Source: Dama dama
Taxonomy: Eukaryota; Chordata; Mammalia; Artiodactyla; Cervidae
Assembly: GCF_033118175.1 (NCBI RefSeq)
Contig: NC_083689.1
Coordinates: 21,868,501 to 21,932,500 of the forward strand
Reading direction: 5' to 3'
Length of the DNA stretch: 64,000 nucleotides
Below are positions 1 through 12,108 of this stretch, piece after piece. The notes below the pieces were generated by a model that was not told the origin of the DNA, did not search any database, and was given only the letters and a program-made list of their open reading frames with translations. Both the position numbers and the translations under genes were made by a program. Within the stretch, counting starts at the first letter, position 1, and every line of letters starts with the position of its first letter.

Positions 1-163
1 GTTTTTTGTTTGTTTGTTTGTTCTTGGCCGTGCTAGATCTTAGCTGTGGCATGTGGGGTCTTAGTTGCAGTATGTGGGATCTAGTTCCCTGACCAGGAAT
101 CAAGCCTGGGCCCCCTGCCTTGGGAGCACGGAGTCTTAGACCTTGGACCACCAGGGAAGTTCC
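1..163 (-). mobile_element. CHR-type tRNA-derived SINE (edge of window)
   Basis: Reverse orientation: T-rich start, gatcttagttccctgacc-like body and terminal ccaccagggaagt, the reverse complement of the CHR head acttccctggtggtcc. The left end may be cut by the window. Confidence 0.85.
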
Positions 164-1227
164 AGGCTGATGGTTTTTTGATTCACGTTTTCCGCTGACT
201 CTGTAACATTGTCAGTGGCAACTAAAATCAGATCACATCCCAGATGAGGTAACCATACCTAAGTCTGGACAATTTTTACATTCATAGTCAAATCATGTCT
301 CTTTAAGAGGGAAGTGACAGACTGTTGCCCCATTACAATGTGGGGGGGAAGGTCATGGTCCTTGGAGTTCAGAGGGGCGTGTCCCACTCGACTCCAACCC
401 CTGGGACTGGCTGAGCACCTGCCTGCCTCCCACCCTGGCATCGCGCTTAGAGGCCTCCGATGGCCAATTTCAAGGGCTGGGGCCTGATCCTGTCTCTGCT
501 GGAGAAGGAGGGATGGCTTGGCTCGCGTCACGAAAACAGCGACAGAAGCCCAGTTCTGACCAAAAGGAAAAGGAATTTGAATTCTGAAGATACTTCATTC
601 CAGAGTGACTCAGAGCCAGTTCTGATCCCTCAGAGTCCATGGCTGCAAAAGGAAAAACAAAAAAAACTGAGAATTGACTGAGGAATGCCAGGGCATCCAA
701 AAGGTTTAGGCCAATGATGGGTCTCCCTTGATGTGAGTTGAAATTTTGATGCTTAGAAAGAGTGGGTAGATTTTAAAGGGTCCAGTTGTTTTCCACCCCC
801 CCTCATTCTGCACCCGTCATCTGGCAGAATTTCAGCCATTTGGGACCTGGGTCACCGCAGGGCCCGCTCTGTCATTGTCCCTATTCTCAACCTGTCTTTG
901 AGTCTGTCGTTCTCAAGCGCCATTTGTCTCATGTCCCAGAGGCTGCACAGTCCCTGAGGACACTGCTGCTCCAATGAGGCAACCCTGTCCCCTGCCTCAG
1001 GGATGCTCGGTAACGTCTAGAGACTCAGGGTGGGGGAGGTACTCCTGGCATCTGGTGGGTGGGGGCCAGAGGTGCCAGCAGCACCCACAGTGCCTGGGCC
1101 AGCCCTCACAGAGAATGACCTGCCGATTGTCCACAGAGGGGAGCCTGCATCAGTGCCTACTGAGCAGAGGGGGCTGGGAGTGCCAAAGATAGAAAGGATG
1201 TGATTTCCACCTTCATGGATGATTATG

Positions 1228-1550
1228 TTGTTGTTCAGTCACTAAATATTGTCCGACTCTTTTCGACCCCGTGAACTGCAGCACACCAGGTCTCCCTGTC
1301 CTTCACTGTCTTCCCGGCGCTTGCTCAGACTCATGTCCATTGAGTCAGTGATGCCATCCAGCCATCTCATCCTCTTTCGCCTCCTTCTCCTTTTGCCCTC
1401 AGTCTTTCTCAGAATCAGGGTCTTTTCCAGTGAGTCAGCTCTTCTCATCAGGTGGCCAAAGTATTGGAGCTTTAGCTTCAGCATCAATCCTTCCAATGAA
1501 TATTCAGAGTTGATTCCCCTTAGGATTGACTGGTTTGATCTCCTTGATGG
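1228..1550 (-). mobile_element. BovB LINE 3' fragment
   Basis: On the minus strand it reads the C-terminal end of the BovB RT ORF (EYSLEGLMLKLKLQYFGHLM ... RMRWLDGITDSMDMSLSK). 5'-truncated; the frame is partly open for about 90 residues. Confidence 0.9.
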
Positions 1551-1983
1551 AGTGTTACAGGATCCACTTTTCAGCAAAAAGGAGATGGGCGTTTTGTTCT
1601 GCAAGCATACGGGTCTCCCCTGGGTAACCAGCCCACAGCAGGGGCCACACACCAGCAGGACCACTTGAGAATGTAGACCCCACATGGCTTGCTCCCCAGA
1701 CCTGGCCTCAGACTGGAGGGGACCCATGAGCAGCAAAGTGACCTGATTCTTCTGGTCCCCGTAACAACTCTGCGAATGTCAACACAAGTGTCAAGTCAGA
1801 CCCCGGGGTGCAAGACAACCCATGCTCTTGAGAACGTTCTGGACTTGTGGCTTCTCGTCCGTAGGGAAGGCATGAATTGCTTGCTTGGGGACCAATGGAC
1901 CCAGGTGCCATCAAATGCCCTCAAGTACCAGCAGAGACCACGTGTCTCTCCCCAAATAAGAGTAAAAGGTCTGCGACTCCCCA

Positions 1984-2178
1984 GTGAAGTGAAAGTTACT
2001 CAGTCATGTCTGACTCTTTGCGAACCCGTGGACTATACAGTCCATGGAATTCTCCAGGCCAGAATACTGAAGTGGGTAGCCTTTCCCTTCTCCAGGGGAT
2101 CTTCCCGACCCAGGTATCAAACCCAGGTCTCCCACATTGTAGGTGGATTCTTTACCAGCTGAGCCACAAAGGAAGCCC
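1984..2178 (-). mobile_element. Bov-tA SINE
   Basis: Reverse orientation, from ctcagtcatgtctgactct to gagccacaaaggaagcc, full length. The tRNA-like head is fused to a BovB-derived tail. Confidence 0.9.
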
Positions 2179-2439
2179 CAGAGTGGAAGTTAATTGGCCA
2201 TTCAGAACAAAGGGAACCAAACCCCGGCGGGCTTGCTCTCCCCTAATTACCCAGAGATGACAAGCAGCTTGCTAAATGCCGAGAGACCCATGCAAGGCAG
2301 GTGATCCCGCTGCTTGGCTCGGGAAGGAGCAGGAATAGAAAGGCCATTGCTTCAGGTCGTGGTGAGTCAGCACCGGGCCAGGAACTGGGCCCAGAAATTG
2401 CCCTCAGCTTTTTCTACATTTCCTTTCCTGTCATTACTG

Positions 2440-2452
2440 GTTGCTAGGTAAC
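2440..2452 (+). promoter_or_regulatory. X-box-like RFX binding motif in the upstream intron
   Basis: The 13-mer GTTGCTAGGTAAC matches the RFX/EF-C type consensus GTTGCYNGGCAAC at all but one position; with flanking G and C it is a 15-bp near-palindrome. Both half sites fit GTTRCY. It lies in unique sequence, not in a SINE. Binding is inferred. Confidence 0.5.
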
Positions 2453-3351
2453 CAGAGTATTTTTCTGTCAACAGAAGCCTCTTCCCTTTGTGCCCGGGCA
2501 GATTCATTCATCGAGGCCCTGATCCAGGGCTGCTGACGGTGGATCTCTACTGGGTCCCCTCACAGATGCTCAGGAACCCTCGCCCCTGTTCCCACTGGTG
2601 GGTGTTTCTGGGCAGTGTCTCCAGCAGGTCAGACGTGCATTCTAAATGCCAGGCCGGCCCAGGAGGGGAAAGCTGCACCCATGGCCCTGCGTGTTTCCAC
2701 TTTCTCAAGCCTGCCCTTATCTTGGAGCACACGACAAAGGAACCATGCTCGGCTTATAAACAACACACTGGGCGTGTCTCTGAGCCACACAGAGCTCTGG
2801 GCCAACCTGGCCAGGCTGGGCCACGGGTCCTGTTCCAGGGAGCGGCCGAAGATGGAAAGCCGTCAGAGAAAGAAGGCTTGAGTCCTGTCCTGGGGAAGAA
2901 CAGGAGAGAGGACGAGTGAGTGTGGTAGAACAAGCAGGAAGACGCAACGGAATGACTCCTAGTTCTGATCACAAGTTCAAGTTCAGAGCAGATGCTCAGC
3001 CACCCAAGTTAATTGCAGTCACCCATGAGCCTGACCCAGGTGAGCAGGAAAATGGAAATACAGAAGACTTCACATTGTGTGTGATGTCTGCTGCCCTTGT
3101 CCTCGAGGCTGGCTACCTTCTCACAGCCCCCGGGGGTGTCAATCACCCTGATCTCGCCTCATACCTTCCAGAAGGACCCCTGAAACTGCTGGTCCCCTCT
3201 TTGTGGGCTGCTACCTCATCACCAGTGCTGTGGAGAAAGGCAGGAGCCGGCATTCATTCTTTGTGACTGAAAACTAATAGCAGGATGAGTTTTTCTGGTT
3301 TAACTTTCTGTTATGGAATTTGCAAACATCAACAAAATCCACATGCAGGAT

Positions 3352-3825
3352 CAGTTCAGTTCAGTTGCTCAGTCGTGTCCGCGACCCCATGGACTGCAGC
3401 ACCCCAGGCTTCCCTGTCCATCACCAACTCCCAGAGCCTACTCAAACTCGTGTCCATTGTGTCAGTGATACCACCCAACCATCTCATCTTCTGTCGTCCC
3501 CTTCTCCTCCTGCCTTCAATCTTTCCCAGCATCAGGGTCTTTTCCAATGAGTCAGTTCTTCAAATCAGGTGGCCAAAGTATTGAAGTTTCAGCTTCAGCA
3601 TCAGTCCTTCCAATGAATATTCAGGAAACTGATTTCCTTTAGGATTGACAGGTTGGATCTCCATACACAGATGATACCACCCTTACGGCAGAAAGCAAAG
3701 AAAAACTAAAGAGCTTCTTGATGAAAATGAAAAAGGAGAGTGAAAAAGTTGGTTTAAAACTCAACATTCAGAAAACTAAGATCATGGCATCTGGTCCCAT
3801 CACTTCATGGCAAATAGATGGAGAA
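3352..3825 (-). mobile_element. BovB LINE with inverted 5' part, complete with target-site duplication
   Basis: 3352-3662 is the minus-strand 3' end, starting with the (ACTGA)n tail. 3663-3825 is an upstream RT segment (DDTTL...KVGLKLNIQKTKIMASG-like) in + orientation. The whole is bounded by a perfect 11-bp duplication ACATGCAGGAT at 3341-3351 and 3826-3836. The sequence between the two halves in the parent element is missing. Confidence 0.92.
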
Positions 3826-3969
3826 ACATGCAGGATAATGTACCCCAAGTAGCCACCACCAGCCTCAACAGTCATCAGCACGCTACATTTTGTGCCCCTG
3901 TGCAAACACCCCTTCCCCTTCCTCCACTCGCTAGGAAAGCTTTTTATAGGTTAAGATTTACAGACAATA

Positions 3970-4158
3970 GGGACTTCCCTGGTGGTCCAGTAATTAAGAC
4001 TTCACCTTCCAATTCAGGAAAGTGGGTTCAATCCCTGGTCAGGGAGCTACGATCCCACATCCCACATGCCTCGTGGCCAAAAAGACCAAAACATAAAACC
4101 CAAGCAATATTGTAACAAATCTAATAAAAACTTTAAAAACAGTCCACATCAAAAAAAA
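3970..4158 (+). mobile_element. CHR-type SINE with 12-bp target-site duplication
   Basis: Head acttccctggtggtcc, tRNA-like B box ggttcaatccc, A-rich tail. TTACAGACAATA flanks it at 3958-3969 and 4159-4170. Confidence 0.93.
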
Positions 4159-4329
4159 TTACAGACAATAAATGGAAATCTTTAGCTGTCCAGTTTGGGC
4201 AGGTGGATTTTCCATGTAATACACGCCCTGACACATAGAGAACATGTCCATCCAGCCCTCTCAAGTGCCCCTGTCCCTTCTCAGCCCTGGTGCCCGCGCT
4301 TCTCTGAGTCTTCTTTAACCTTGTGTTAA

Positions 4330-5664
4330 TTAGCCAGTCTGTATTATGAACATACTCTTTCAGATCCATCTTCTTTCACTCCATGTAATGATTTTGAGAT
4401 TCACCCATGTGTTATCAGCAGTTCATACTTTTCTATCAGTGAGTTGCTTTCCCCATCAGCTTTTTGGCTGTGTTTGTGTGTGTTCAGTGGTTGCTTGAGG
4501 GATTATGCTCTGCATCATTAACTTACCACAATCTGCAGTTTCTGATTCATTCTTCTGATGGACATTTGGGTTTTTTCTCCCTTTTGGCTAGAAAACTGCT
4601 ATGAATGTGCTAGTACGCGTTTTTTGAAGACATATGTTTCCATTTCTCTTGGATAAACATCCAGGAGATGAGTTCTGGCTTAAAGGGTAGGTTGAACTTA
4701 CTAGAAAACTGCCAAACCTTTTCCCCAATGTGGTGGTATCATGTGACATCCCCACAAGTGTATGAGAGTTGCAGTTTCTGCATGTGCTCACAACATTGGT
4801 TGTCAAATTTTTCTTTTAGCCCTTCTAGTCATTGAGTGTTTCGTGACATCTCATTGTAGTTTTGATTTGCATTTCCCTAGTGACTATCGATGTTAAATAC
4901 TATTTCATATACTTATGGAGCATCTGTATACCTTTGTGAAGTGCCTATCCAAGTCTTTTGCCCATTAGATTGTCTTCTTATTATTGAGTTATAGGGAACT
5001 TTTATATTTTGTGGATAAAAGCCCTTTGTCAGATACAATTTTTGCAAATATTTTCTCCTAGACTGGGACTTAACAATTTTGGCTCTTGATGAAATCTTTA
5101 ATGAGCAGAAGTTTTAAATTTTTGTGAAATTTAATGTATCATGTTTTAACTTTTATGTAAAAGTCTGTGATCTAACTCAAAATCACTTTAGTGTGTGGTG
5201 TGAGGCAGGGGTCGAAGTGCGTTTGTTTTCTTCTTCCCATGTGTATATATCATTCGTTAAGAGACGTCCTTTCTCTGTTGAATTGCCTTGACACCTTTGT
5301 CAAAAATCAACTGAGAAGGAAGAGAGCTGGGGCACCATTAGAAAAGTCAATCGACAATGTAAGTATGGGTTATATTAGTTATATATTTCTAGATTTGATT
5401 TATTATTTTTATTATGATTTTTGTAAGTGTGCTCATGAGCGATAATGGTCTAAATACTTTTCTTATTTTTTTTTTATCAAATTTTGGTATCAGGACTTTG
5501 CTGACCTCATGAAATGAGTTGTGAAGTATTACTTTCTCTATTTTCTTGTGGAATTTGTGTAATTAATTGTGTAGCATTCACAAGTGACACTGTTTGTGCC
5601 TGGACTTTTCTTTGTAGGAATATTTTCAATCATGTATTCAATTTCTTTGTATGACCATATATTT
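4330..5664 (-). mobile_element. Old L1 fragment (minus strand)
   Basis: Reads the reverse complement of the L1 ORF2 3' end, with phrases such as gttttgatttgcatttccctagtgac typical of ancient L1M copies. Heavily mutated with no usable ORF. Continues past a nested SINE. Confidence 0.75.
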
Positions 5665-5978
5665 TCTTTTTTTTTAAGAACTTATAGTTTATTTATTTTT
5701 AATTAATTTTTATTTTTTCTCTGTGCTGGGTCTTCACTGCTATGTGAGGGCTTTCTCTAGTTGAGGTGCATGAGCCTCTCGTTGCTGTGGCTTCTCTTGT
5801 CATGGAGCACAGGCTCTATAGCGCACGGGCTTCAGTAATTGTGGAGCATGGGCTTCAGTTGTGTGGTACACAGGTTCAGTTGCCTTACAGCATGTGGGAT
5901 CTTCCCAAAAAGGGATCAAACTGGTTCTCCCCTGCATTGCAAGACAGATTCTTAACCACAGGACCACCAGGGAAGCCC
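5665..5978 (-). mobile_element. CHR-1-type long SINE nested in L1
   Basis: Reverse orientation, T-rich start, with the long CHR-1 body (gcacgggcttcagtaattg, gtggagcatgggcttc) and terminal accaccagggaagcc. Confidence 0.85.
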
Positions 5979-6406
5979 TGACTGCACATTTTCTATATCA
6001 TCTTGTGTCAGTTTGGGTTTGTTGTGTTTTTCAAAAAAGTGTTTGTTTGATCTAATTTGTTAAATTTATTGGCCAAAGTTGTTCATCATAGTTCCCTTTT
6101 ATCATTTTAATTTCTGTGAGATTTGTAGTGCTATATCTCATTCCATTCCTGGCATTGGCAATCTGTGTATTTTTTCCTTTTCTTTTCTCTTCCATTCTTG
6201 TCATGTCAGTTTTTAAATAGAGGGTTGTCAGTCTTTTTATTCCTAGATTTTTAAAAGAGCAGTTTTAGGTTCACAGCAAAATTGAAAGGAAGGTACAGAA
6301 ATTTTGTGTATACTGTCTGCTTTCACACCTGCACAGCCTCCCCCATTATCAACATCCCTCACCAGATGGTACATTTGTTGCAACTGATAGTATACATATA
6401 CTAACA

Positions 6407-6593
6407 CTTCGCTGGGGCTCAGACGGTAATGAATCTGCCTGCAATGCCAGAGACCCAGGTTTGATCCCTAGTTTGAGATGATCCCCTGGAGAAGAGAATG
6501 GCAACTCACTCCAGTATTCTTGCCTGGAGAATCCCATGGACAGAGGAGCCTGGCAGGCTACAGTCCAGAATCAGACACGGCTGAGCAACTAAA
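6407..6593 (+). mobile_element. Bov-tA SINE
   Basis: Full head and tail, flanked by actaaca at 6400-6406 and 6594-6600. Inserted in the old L1. Confidence 0.9.
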
Positions 6594-6700
6594 ACTAACA
6601 TATCATTATTAACCAAAGTCCACACTTTGTACTAGGGTTCCCTCTTGGTGTTGTACTTTCAGTGGGTTTGGACAAATGTATAGTATCCTACAGAGTATTT

Positions 6701-6970
6701 CTGGTGGTGGTGTTTAGTCACTCAGTCATGCCCGATTCTTTTGTGACCCCATGGACTGTAGCCCACTCAGACTCCTAGTCTGACTGGGGCCACTCAGACT
6801 GTAGCCCCCAGACTCCTCTGTCCATGTGATTTCCCAGGCAAGAATACTGGAGTGGGTTGGCATTTCCTTCTCAAGGGGATCTTCCCAACCCAGGGATCGA
6901 ACCTGTGTCTCCTGCACGGGCAGGCAGATTCTTTACTGCTGAGCCACAGAAGTATGTGGCCAAGGAAGCC
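6701..6970 (-). mobile_element. Bov-tA SINE with internal duplication
   Basis: 11-bp duplication ACAGAGTATTT at 6690-6700 and 6971-6981. About 60 nt longer than usual because the cactcagactcctag-type segment at 6760-6820 is repeated. Confidence 0.9.
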
Positions 6971-8465
6971 ACAGAGTATTTTCACTGCCCTGAAAACCCT
7001 CTCTCCTCCTATCCATTCCTCCTTCCACCAGCTCCTGGCAACCACTGATCTTTTACTGTCTCCATAGCTTTTCCTTTTCCACAATGTCATATTGCTGGAG
7101 TCACACAGTATGTATGCTTTATCGGCAACAGCAGGATTATCTTAGCTTGGTTGTAATTGATTTCTCTCTTTTTGTTTCTCTTGGGTATGAATCACAATTT
7201 CCTATTTTTTCTCAGAGCTCATGATCTTTATTGGGTCCTGGACACCATGAGTGATATGTTACAGAAACTCTGAATTCTGCCATGTCCCCCTGATGGCCTT
7301 TAACTTGGCTGGACTCAAACTGCCCTCCTGCCGTGAATAGCAGCTGAAATCTCCTCCTAGCATCTTCATCTTTGAACTGCTGGGTTTTCTCCAAGACCCC
7401 CAGGTCTCCTCCACATGTGTGGTGTTTAGCCAATTGACTAAAGGTTTTGGTGTACTCTGTAGTGAGATTTGGGGGTTCACCCTCTCTGTAGCTCTCTGTC
7501 TTCCAAGATTCCCCCTGACTTTGTGGACTCTCTCCTTTTACACTTCAAGATGCCCAGGCTGCTGCTTTCTGCCAAACAAGCATTCCTGGACAGGGGATTT
7601 ACCCCCAGGCGAAAGCCAGAGTCCCCAGGCAGTCCGATCTGTGGCAGTGGTCTTCCAAGGGTGGGCTCCCTGGCAGGGTCCTCCTGCTCTGGTCACCTTC
7701 CAGTGTCTTAAATGGTTGCTTTAAAAAAATAATTTGCCCAGATTTTATAGTTGTTTTCTGCAGAAGGTTTAATCCAGCCAATTTGCTGCTCCATTACTGA
7801 AAGCCAGTGTTTCTTTTGCATGCCTTTGAAAAACCATGTTTTAAAAAAACCTAAAGTTTGATGTGCTAAGAGCCCTTGATTAATGGACCCAAATAAAACA
7901 TTTTTGCAGGAAACTGGATGAGCTTATGTGCAACCTACAACCTTTGTGATCTTAGGTGGGGAAGGAAGTGTATCACACTCTGCAGATGGGCATGTTGTGT
8001 CTTCATATACGGGAGCAGCCAGACTGACCCACACGGCGTCTGTCATTCTGTCTCTGATCCCAGTGTCAAAGGATGAATTGGGGAGGCAGAGAATTTGGTC
8101 TCAAAGAGTCATTATCCTTCCCAGGAGAGTCCTAGGTACCCCTGACATAACCAAGTGGTTTGTACTTTTTCTGAAACCTCTATGAACTTCTTTGTATTTC
8201 CCAACTGTACTGTCTCTTGAAATAATAATTCCATGTATCATTATCTGTTTCATAAAGTGCCATCATAGACTCTCACTATCTGAAATACCATCTATAAGTT
8301 TTTATCATTAAGTGTCAGATGTAATACTGAGGCATTACTGGTGTTCATTCATTTGCTAAATGTGTATCAGCTACCTGATACAATGTGCCTGGGACTAAAG
8401 CAGGACCCCAGCACCTCCTGGCGTGGACCACAGGGAGACAGACCCCTGTGTGGGTTTCCCAGGGA

Positions 8466-8850
8466 TGCCATTCAAAGTACCACACACTGGGTGGCTTGAA
8501 ACAACCAAAAAACAATCCTCTTGCAGTTCCAGAGACCAGAGAGTGTCGACAGGGCCATGATTGCTCTAGGAGAAGCTCCTTCCTGCCTCCTCCAACTCTG
8601 AGGCCTCGGGATCCTTGGTTTGTGGCTGCATTACCCCCGTCTCTGCCTCCCACGTCCCATGGCCTTCTTCCCTGTGTGTGCTTTCCTAAGAACACGATCA
8701 CTGGATTTAGGGCCCACCCTCATCCCCTGTGATCTCTCCATCCTTCCCTTCTGTACATCTGCAGAGACACTGTTTCCAAATAAGGTCACATCCTGAGACT
8801 CCAAGAGGACATGAATTTGGGGGGACACCCTTCAACCCACTACAGCCCCC
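8466..8850 (+). repeat. Old interspersed repeat, family uncertain
   Basis: Contains taccacacactgggtggctt ... cagttccagagacc ... aaataaggtcac ... gacatgaatttgggggg, a widespread ancient mammalian repeat pattern. I cannot name the family with confidence. Confidence 0.5.
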
Positions 8851-8961
8851 CAAAGTGAGCTGTGCCCAATTGCCCATCCTGAGTTTTCATGGCTACCCCT
8901 GGCTTTTGGAGTTCTGGGATTCAATGAATCGGCCTTCATTGTGGCTTCATAAACTTCAGGA

Positions 8962-9168
8962 TAGCTGGCACAGTGGTAAAGAATTCCCCTGCCAGTGCAG
9001 GAGATGTAGGTTCGATCCCTGGGTCAGGAAGATCCCCTGGAGAAGGAAATGCCAACTCACTCCAGTATTCTTGCCTGGGAAATCCCATGGACAGAGGAGC
9101 CTGGCGGGCTATAGCTCATGGGGTCATAAATAGTCGGACCTGACTGAGCATGCAGCAGCATCATCAAG
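8962..9168 (+). mobile_element. Bov-tA SINE
   Basis: Flanked by cttcagga at 8954-8961 and 9169-9176. Full-length body ending in tgactgagcatgcagcagc. Confidence 0.9.
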
Positions 9169-9630
9169 CTTCAGGAAGACCATGGTTGGCGTTTAAGACC
9201 AATGTCTGATATTTCTGTTTGTCTTTAAATGTCAGAAACTTCACCATTCTCCCAATTTGAGTCACCCTTTGGGGTCCCCCCAAGTCCTGTCATGTTGGTG
9301 AGATGTGGCTTCAGGAATGAGGTGCTGGATGGAAGGCCTGTGGGCCTCAGGCTTCAAATCAAGACAGTGTAATTTTTCTATGTCTTCCAAAACCACACCA
9401 CTTTATCAAACCCAAATTATGTGGACCAATGACCAACAACCATGGCCCATTGCCTGTTTTTATAAATAGTTTTATCAGAACCCTGCCAAGATCATTCATT
9501 CATGTGTCAGCCACGGTTGCTCCTGTGCTATGATGGCAAAGTCTAGTAGTTGTAATAGAGATCAGGTGGGCCCATAAGTCCAACCTGGGACTTAAGTCTG
9601 CCAACTCTGGTCTGAATGACATTTGTTGCT

Positions 9631-10333
9631 GTTGTTCAATCAGTCATGTTGAACTCTCTGTGACCCCGAGGACTGCAGCACACTAAGCTTCCCTGTCCTT
9701 CACCATCTCTTGGAGCTTGTTCAAACTCATGTCCATTGAGTCAGTGATGCCATCCAACCATCTCATCATCTGTCATCCTCTTCTCCTACCTTCAATCTTT
9801 CCTGGCATCAGGGTCTTTTCCCATGAGTCGGCTCTTTGCCAAATACTTTGGCTCAGGTGGCGAAAGTATTGGAGCTTCATCCTCAGCATCTATCCTTCCA
9901 ATGAATATTCAGGATTGATTTTCTTTAGGATTAACTGGTTTGATCTCCTTGCGGTCCAACAGACTCTCAAGAGTCTTCCACACCACAGTTCAAAATCATC
10001 AGTTCTTTGACTCTCAGCTTTCTTTATGGTCCAACTCTCAAATCCATACATGACTACTGGAAAAACCATAGCTTTGACTATTTAGACCTTTGTCAGCAAA
10101 GTGATGTCTCTGCTTTTTAATACACCGTCTAGGTTTTTCATAGCTTTTCTTCCAAGGAGCAAGCGTCTTTTAATTCCATAGCTGCAGTCACCATCTGCAG
10201 TGATTTTGGAGCCCAAGAAAATAAAGTCACTGTTTCCATTGTTTCCCCATCTATTTGCCATGAAGTGATGGGACCAGGTGCCATGATCTTAGTTTTTTGA
10301 ATGTTGAGTTTTAAGCCAACTTTTTCACTAAAT
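9631..10333 (-). mobile_element. BovB LINE 3' fragment (0.7 kb)
   Basis: Reverse orientation, from the 3' tail through the RT C-terminal part up to the VGLKLNIQKTKIM-like region. Several frameshifts, no intact ORF. Confidence 0.93.
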
Positions 10334-11462
10334 GCCATACAGTGTGATAGACAGATCCTGCATCCTGGTCAGGAGTGTGTTAGACTAACTCACATTCTGG
10401 CCACAGTAAGCAGAGCATGGGCCCACCATCTATCCCAGCTCACTCACAGCCTCTCCTTGTCTCCATAAGACTTTAACTATGGACTGAGGAACTGGTCTCA
10501 GTGAAGTCAGCCTCCTCACTTTCTCACTAGTAGATTCATTTCATGGAGAGTTTGACTCACTTTCCTCCTAGTGCCACTGAAGTTACCCACTTCCTGGCTT
10601 CAGATGGGAACAGAATGGTACAGAGTGGGTAACTGACTGGCTTAAATGGTCAGAGAAAACCATGAATATAAGACCACAAGTTAGGCAAATTCCAATGGAA
10701 TAATTCCAAAAGTGAGTTTCATCAGGAAGGAGAGAAAGTTGGAGACCCGGCAAATACAGATTGAAAATTCACAGCCCCTCCTCCTCGCCCTCCTCTTCCT
10801 CTTCCCCCTTTGTCCCTCTCCCTCCCGTCTTCTCCTCTTCCTCCTCCAAAAGAGGCAAAGAGCATATGAGGCAGCAGTCATTGCATGGATCTGGGGACCT
10901 CTGGTGGTGAGAACTGAGTCAAGGTCACAGGAAATAGAAAAATGCCACAGGCACGGCCACAGTCCATCAAGTGGTTCCTGTGGTACCAAAGGCATGGGGG
11001 TGGGGCGCGGGAGGGACCTGGGATAGTCAATAAAGATGGAATTTAGCCAGCACTCTCAGATCCAAACACACACACACACACATGCACATCTTTCTGCTTC
11101 CCTTAGGCAAATTGTTTAAATCTATTATCAGTTTTTCTTTGAATTTTTTAAAAAGGCTTTTAAAAAATTATCTACTTGTTATTGGAGGTGGGACTCTTGG
11201 GGCTACAGAGAAACACAGACAGTTTCTGGCAGTGTGTCCTGGGCACCGTGGTGTGTGCCATGCTGTCCAGGTCTCCCCGGGAGTTGGGAGCCCAGACCCT
11301 CCACTCGTGGGGGGACATGCTCAGAGCCGTAGCCAGGAGGGGACAGGGCAGAGATGAGACAGCTGTGTGCAGCCACAAAGCCATCTCCTCTGTCTGCAGT
11401 TGCTGATTGAACTGCTTCTTGCAGCTTTATGGTAGCTAGTGTTTATTAAAAAGTAACGAGAG

Positions 11463-11590
11463 GGATTTCCCTGGCAGTCCAATGATTGAGACTCCATGCT
11501 TCCACTGCAGGGTGCATGGGTTCAATCCCTGGTTGGGGAGTCAAGATCCCACATGCCCTGCTGCATGGCCAAAAAAAAATTTTTTTTAAT
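11463..11590 (+). mobile_element. CHR-type SINE
   Basis: Head ggatttccctggcagtcc, B box ggttcaatccc, A-rich tail running into T-rich sequence. Confidence 0.88.
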
Positions 11591-11669
11591 GTAGAGAGCA
11601 TTTTCCTGGAGTGAATCTCATCTGCCACTTTGTGCTGTGGTTACATGAATTTTTTGGTAGAGAACTTTT

Positions 11670-12108
11670 TTTTTTTTTTTGTGAGTTTTTTTTTTTAATT
11701 AATTAATTAATTTATTTTTTCAGTGGGTTTTGTCATACATTGACATGAATCAGCAATAGATTTACATGTATTCCCCATCCCGATCCCCCCTCCCACCTCC
11801 CTCTCCACCCGATTCCTCTGGGTCTTCCCAGTGCACCAGGCCCGAGCACTTGTCTCATGCATCCCACCTGGGCTGGTGATCTGTTTCACCATAGATAGTA
11901 TAGATGCTGTTCTTTCGAAACATCCCACCCTCACCTTCTCCCACAGAGTTCAAAAGTCTGTTCTGTACTTCTGTGTCTCTTTTTCTGTTTTGCATATAGG
12001 GTTATCATTACCATCTTTCTAAATTCCATATATATGTGTTAGTATGCTGTAATGTTCTTTATCTTTCTGGCTTACTTCACTCTGTATAATGGGCTCCAGT
12101 TTCATCCA
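11670..12108 (-). mobile_element. Young-looking ruminant L1 3' end with 14-bp duplication
   Basis: Starts with T tracts (A tail on the minus strand), followed by the artiodactyl L1 3' region. GGTAGAGAACTTTT flanks it at 11656-11669 and 12109-12122. 5'-truncated. Confidence 0.92.

Larger units (their letters stand above)
5979..7130 (-). mobile_element. Old L1 3' region, split by two Bov-tA SINEs
   Basis: Pieces 5979-6406, 6594-6700 and 6971-7130 are consecutive parts of one minus-strand L1 3' region (ttaggttcacagcaaaattg ... ggcaaccactgatctttt). Confidence 0.8.

Noticed and set aside
3970..4158. tRNA gene suggested by the A/B-box-like sequence of CHR and Bov-tA SINEs
   Set aside because: These are tRNA-derived SINE heads with A-rich tails and target duplications; no foldable mature tRNA is present.
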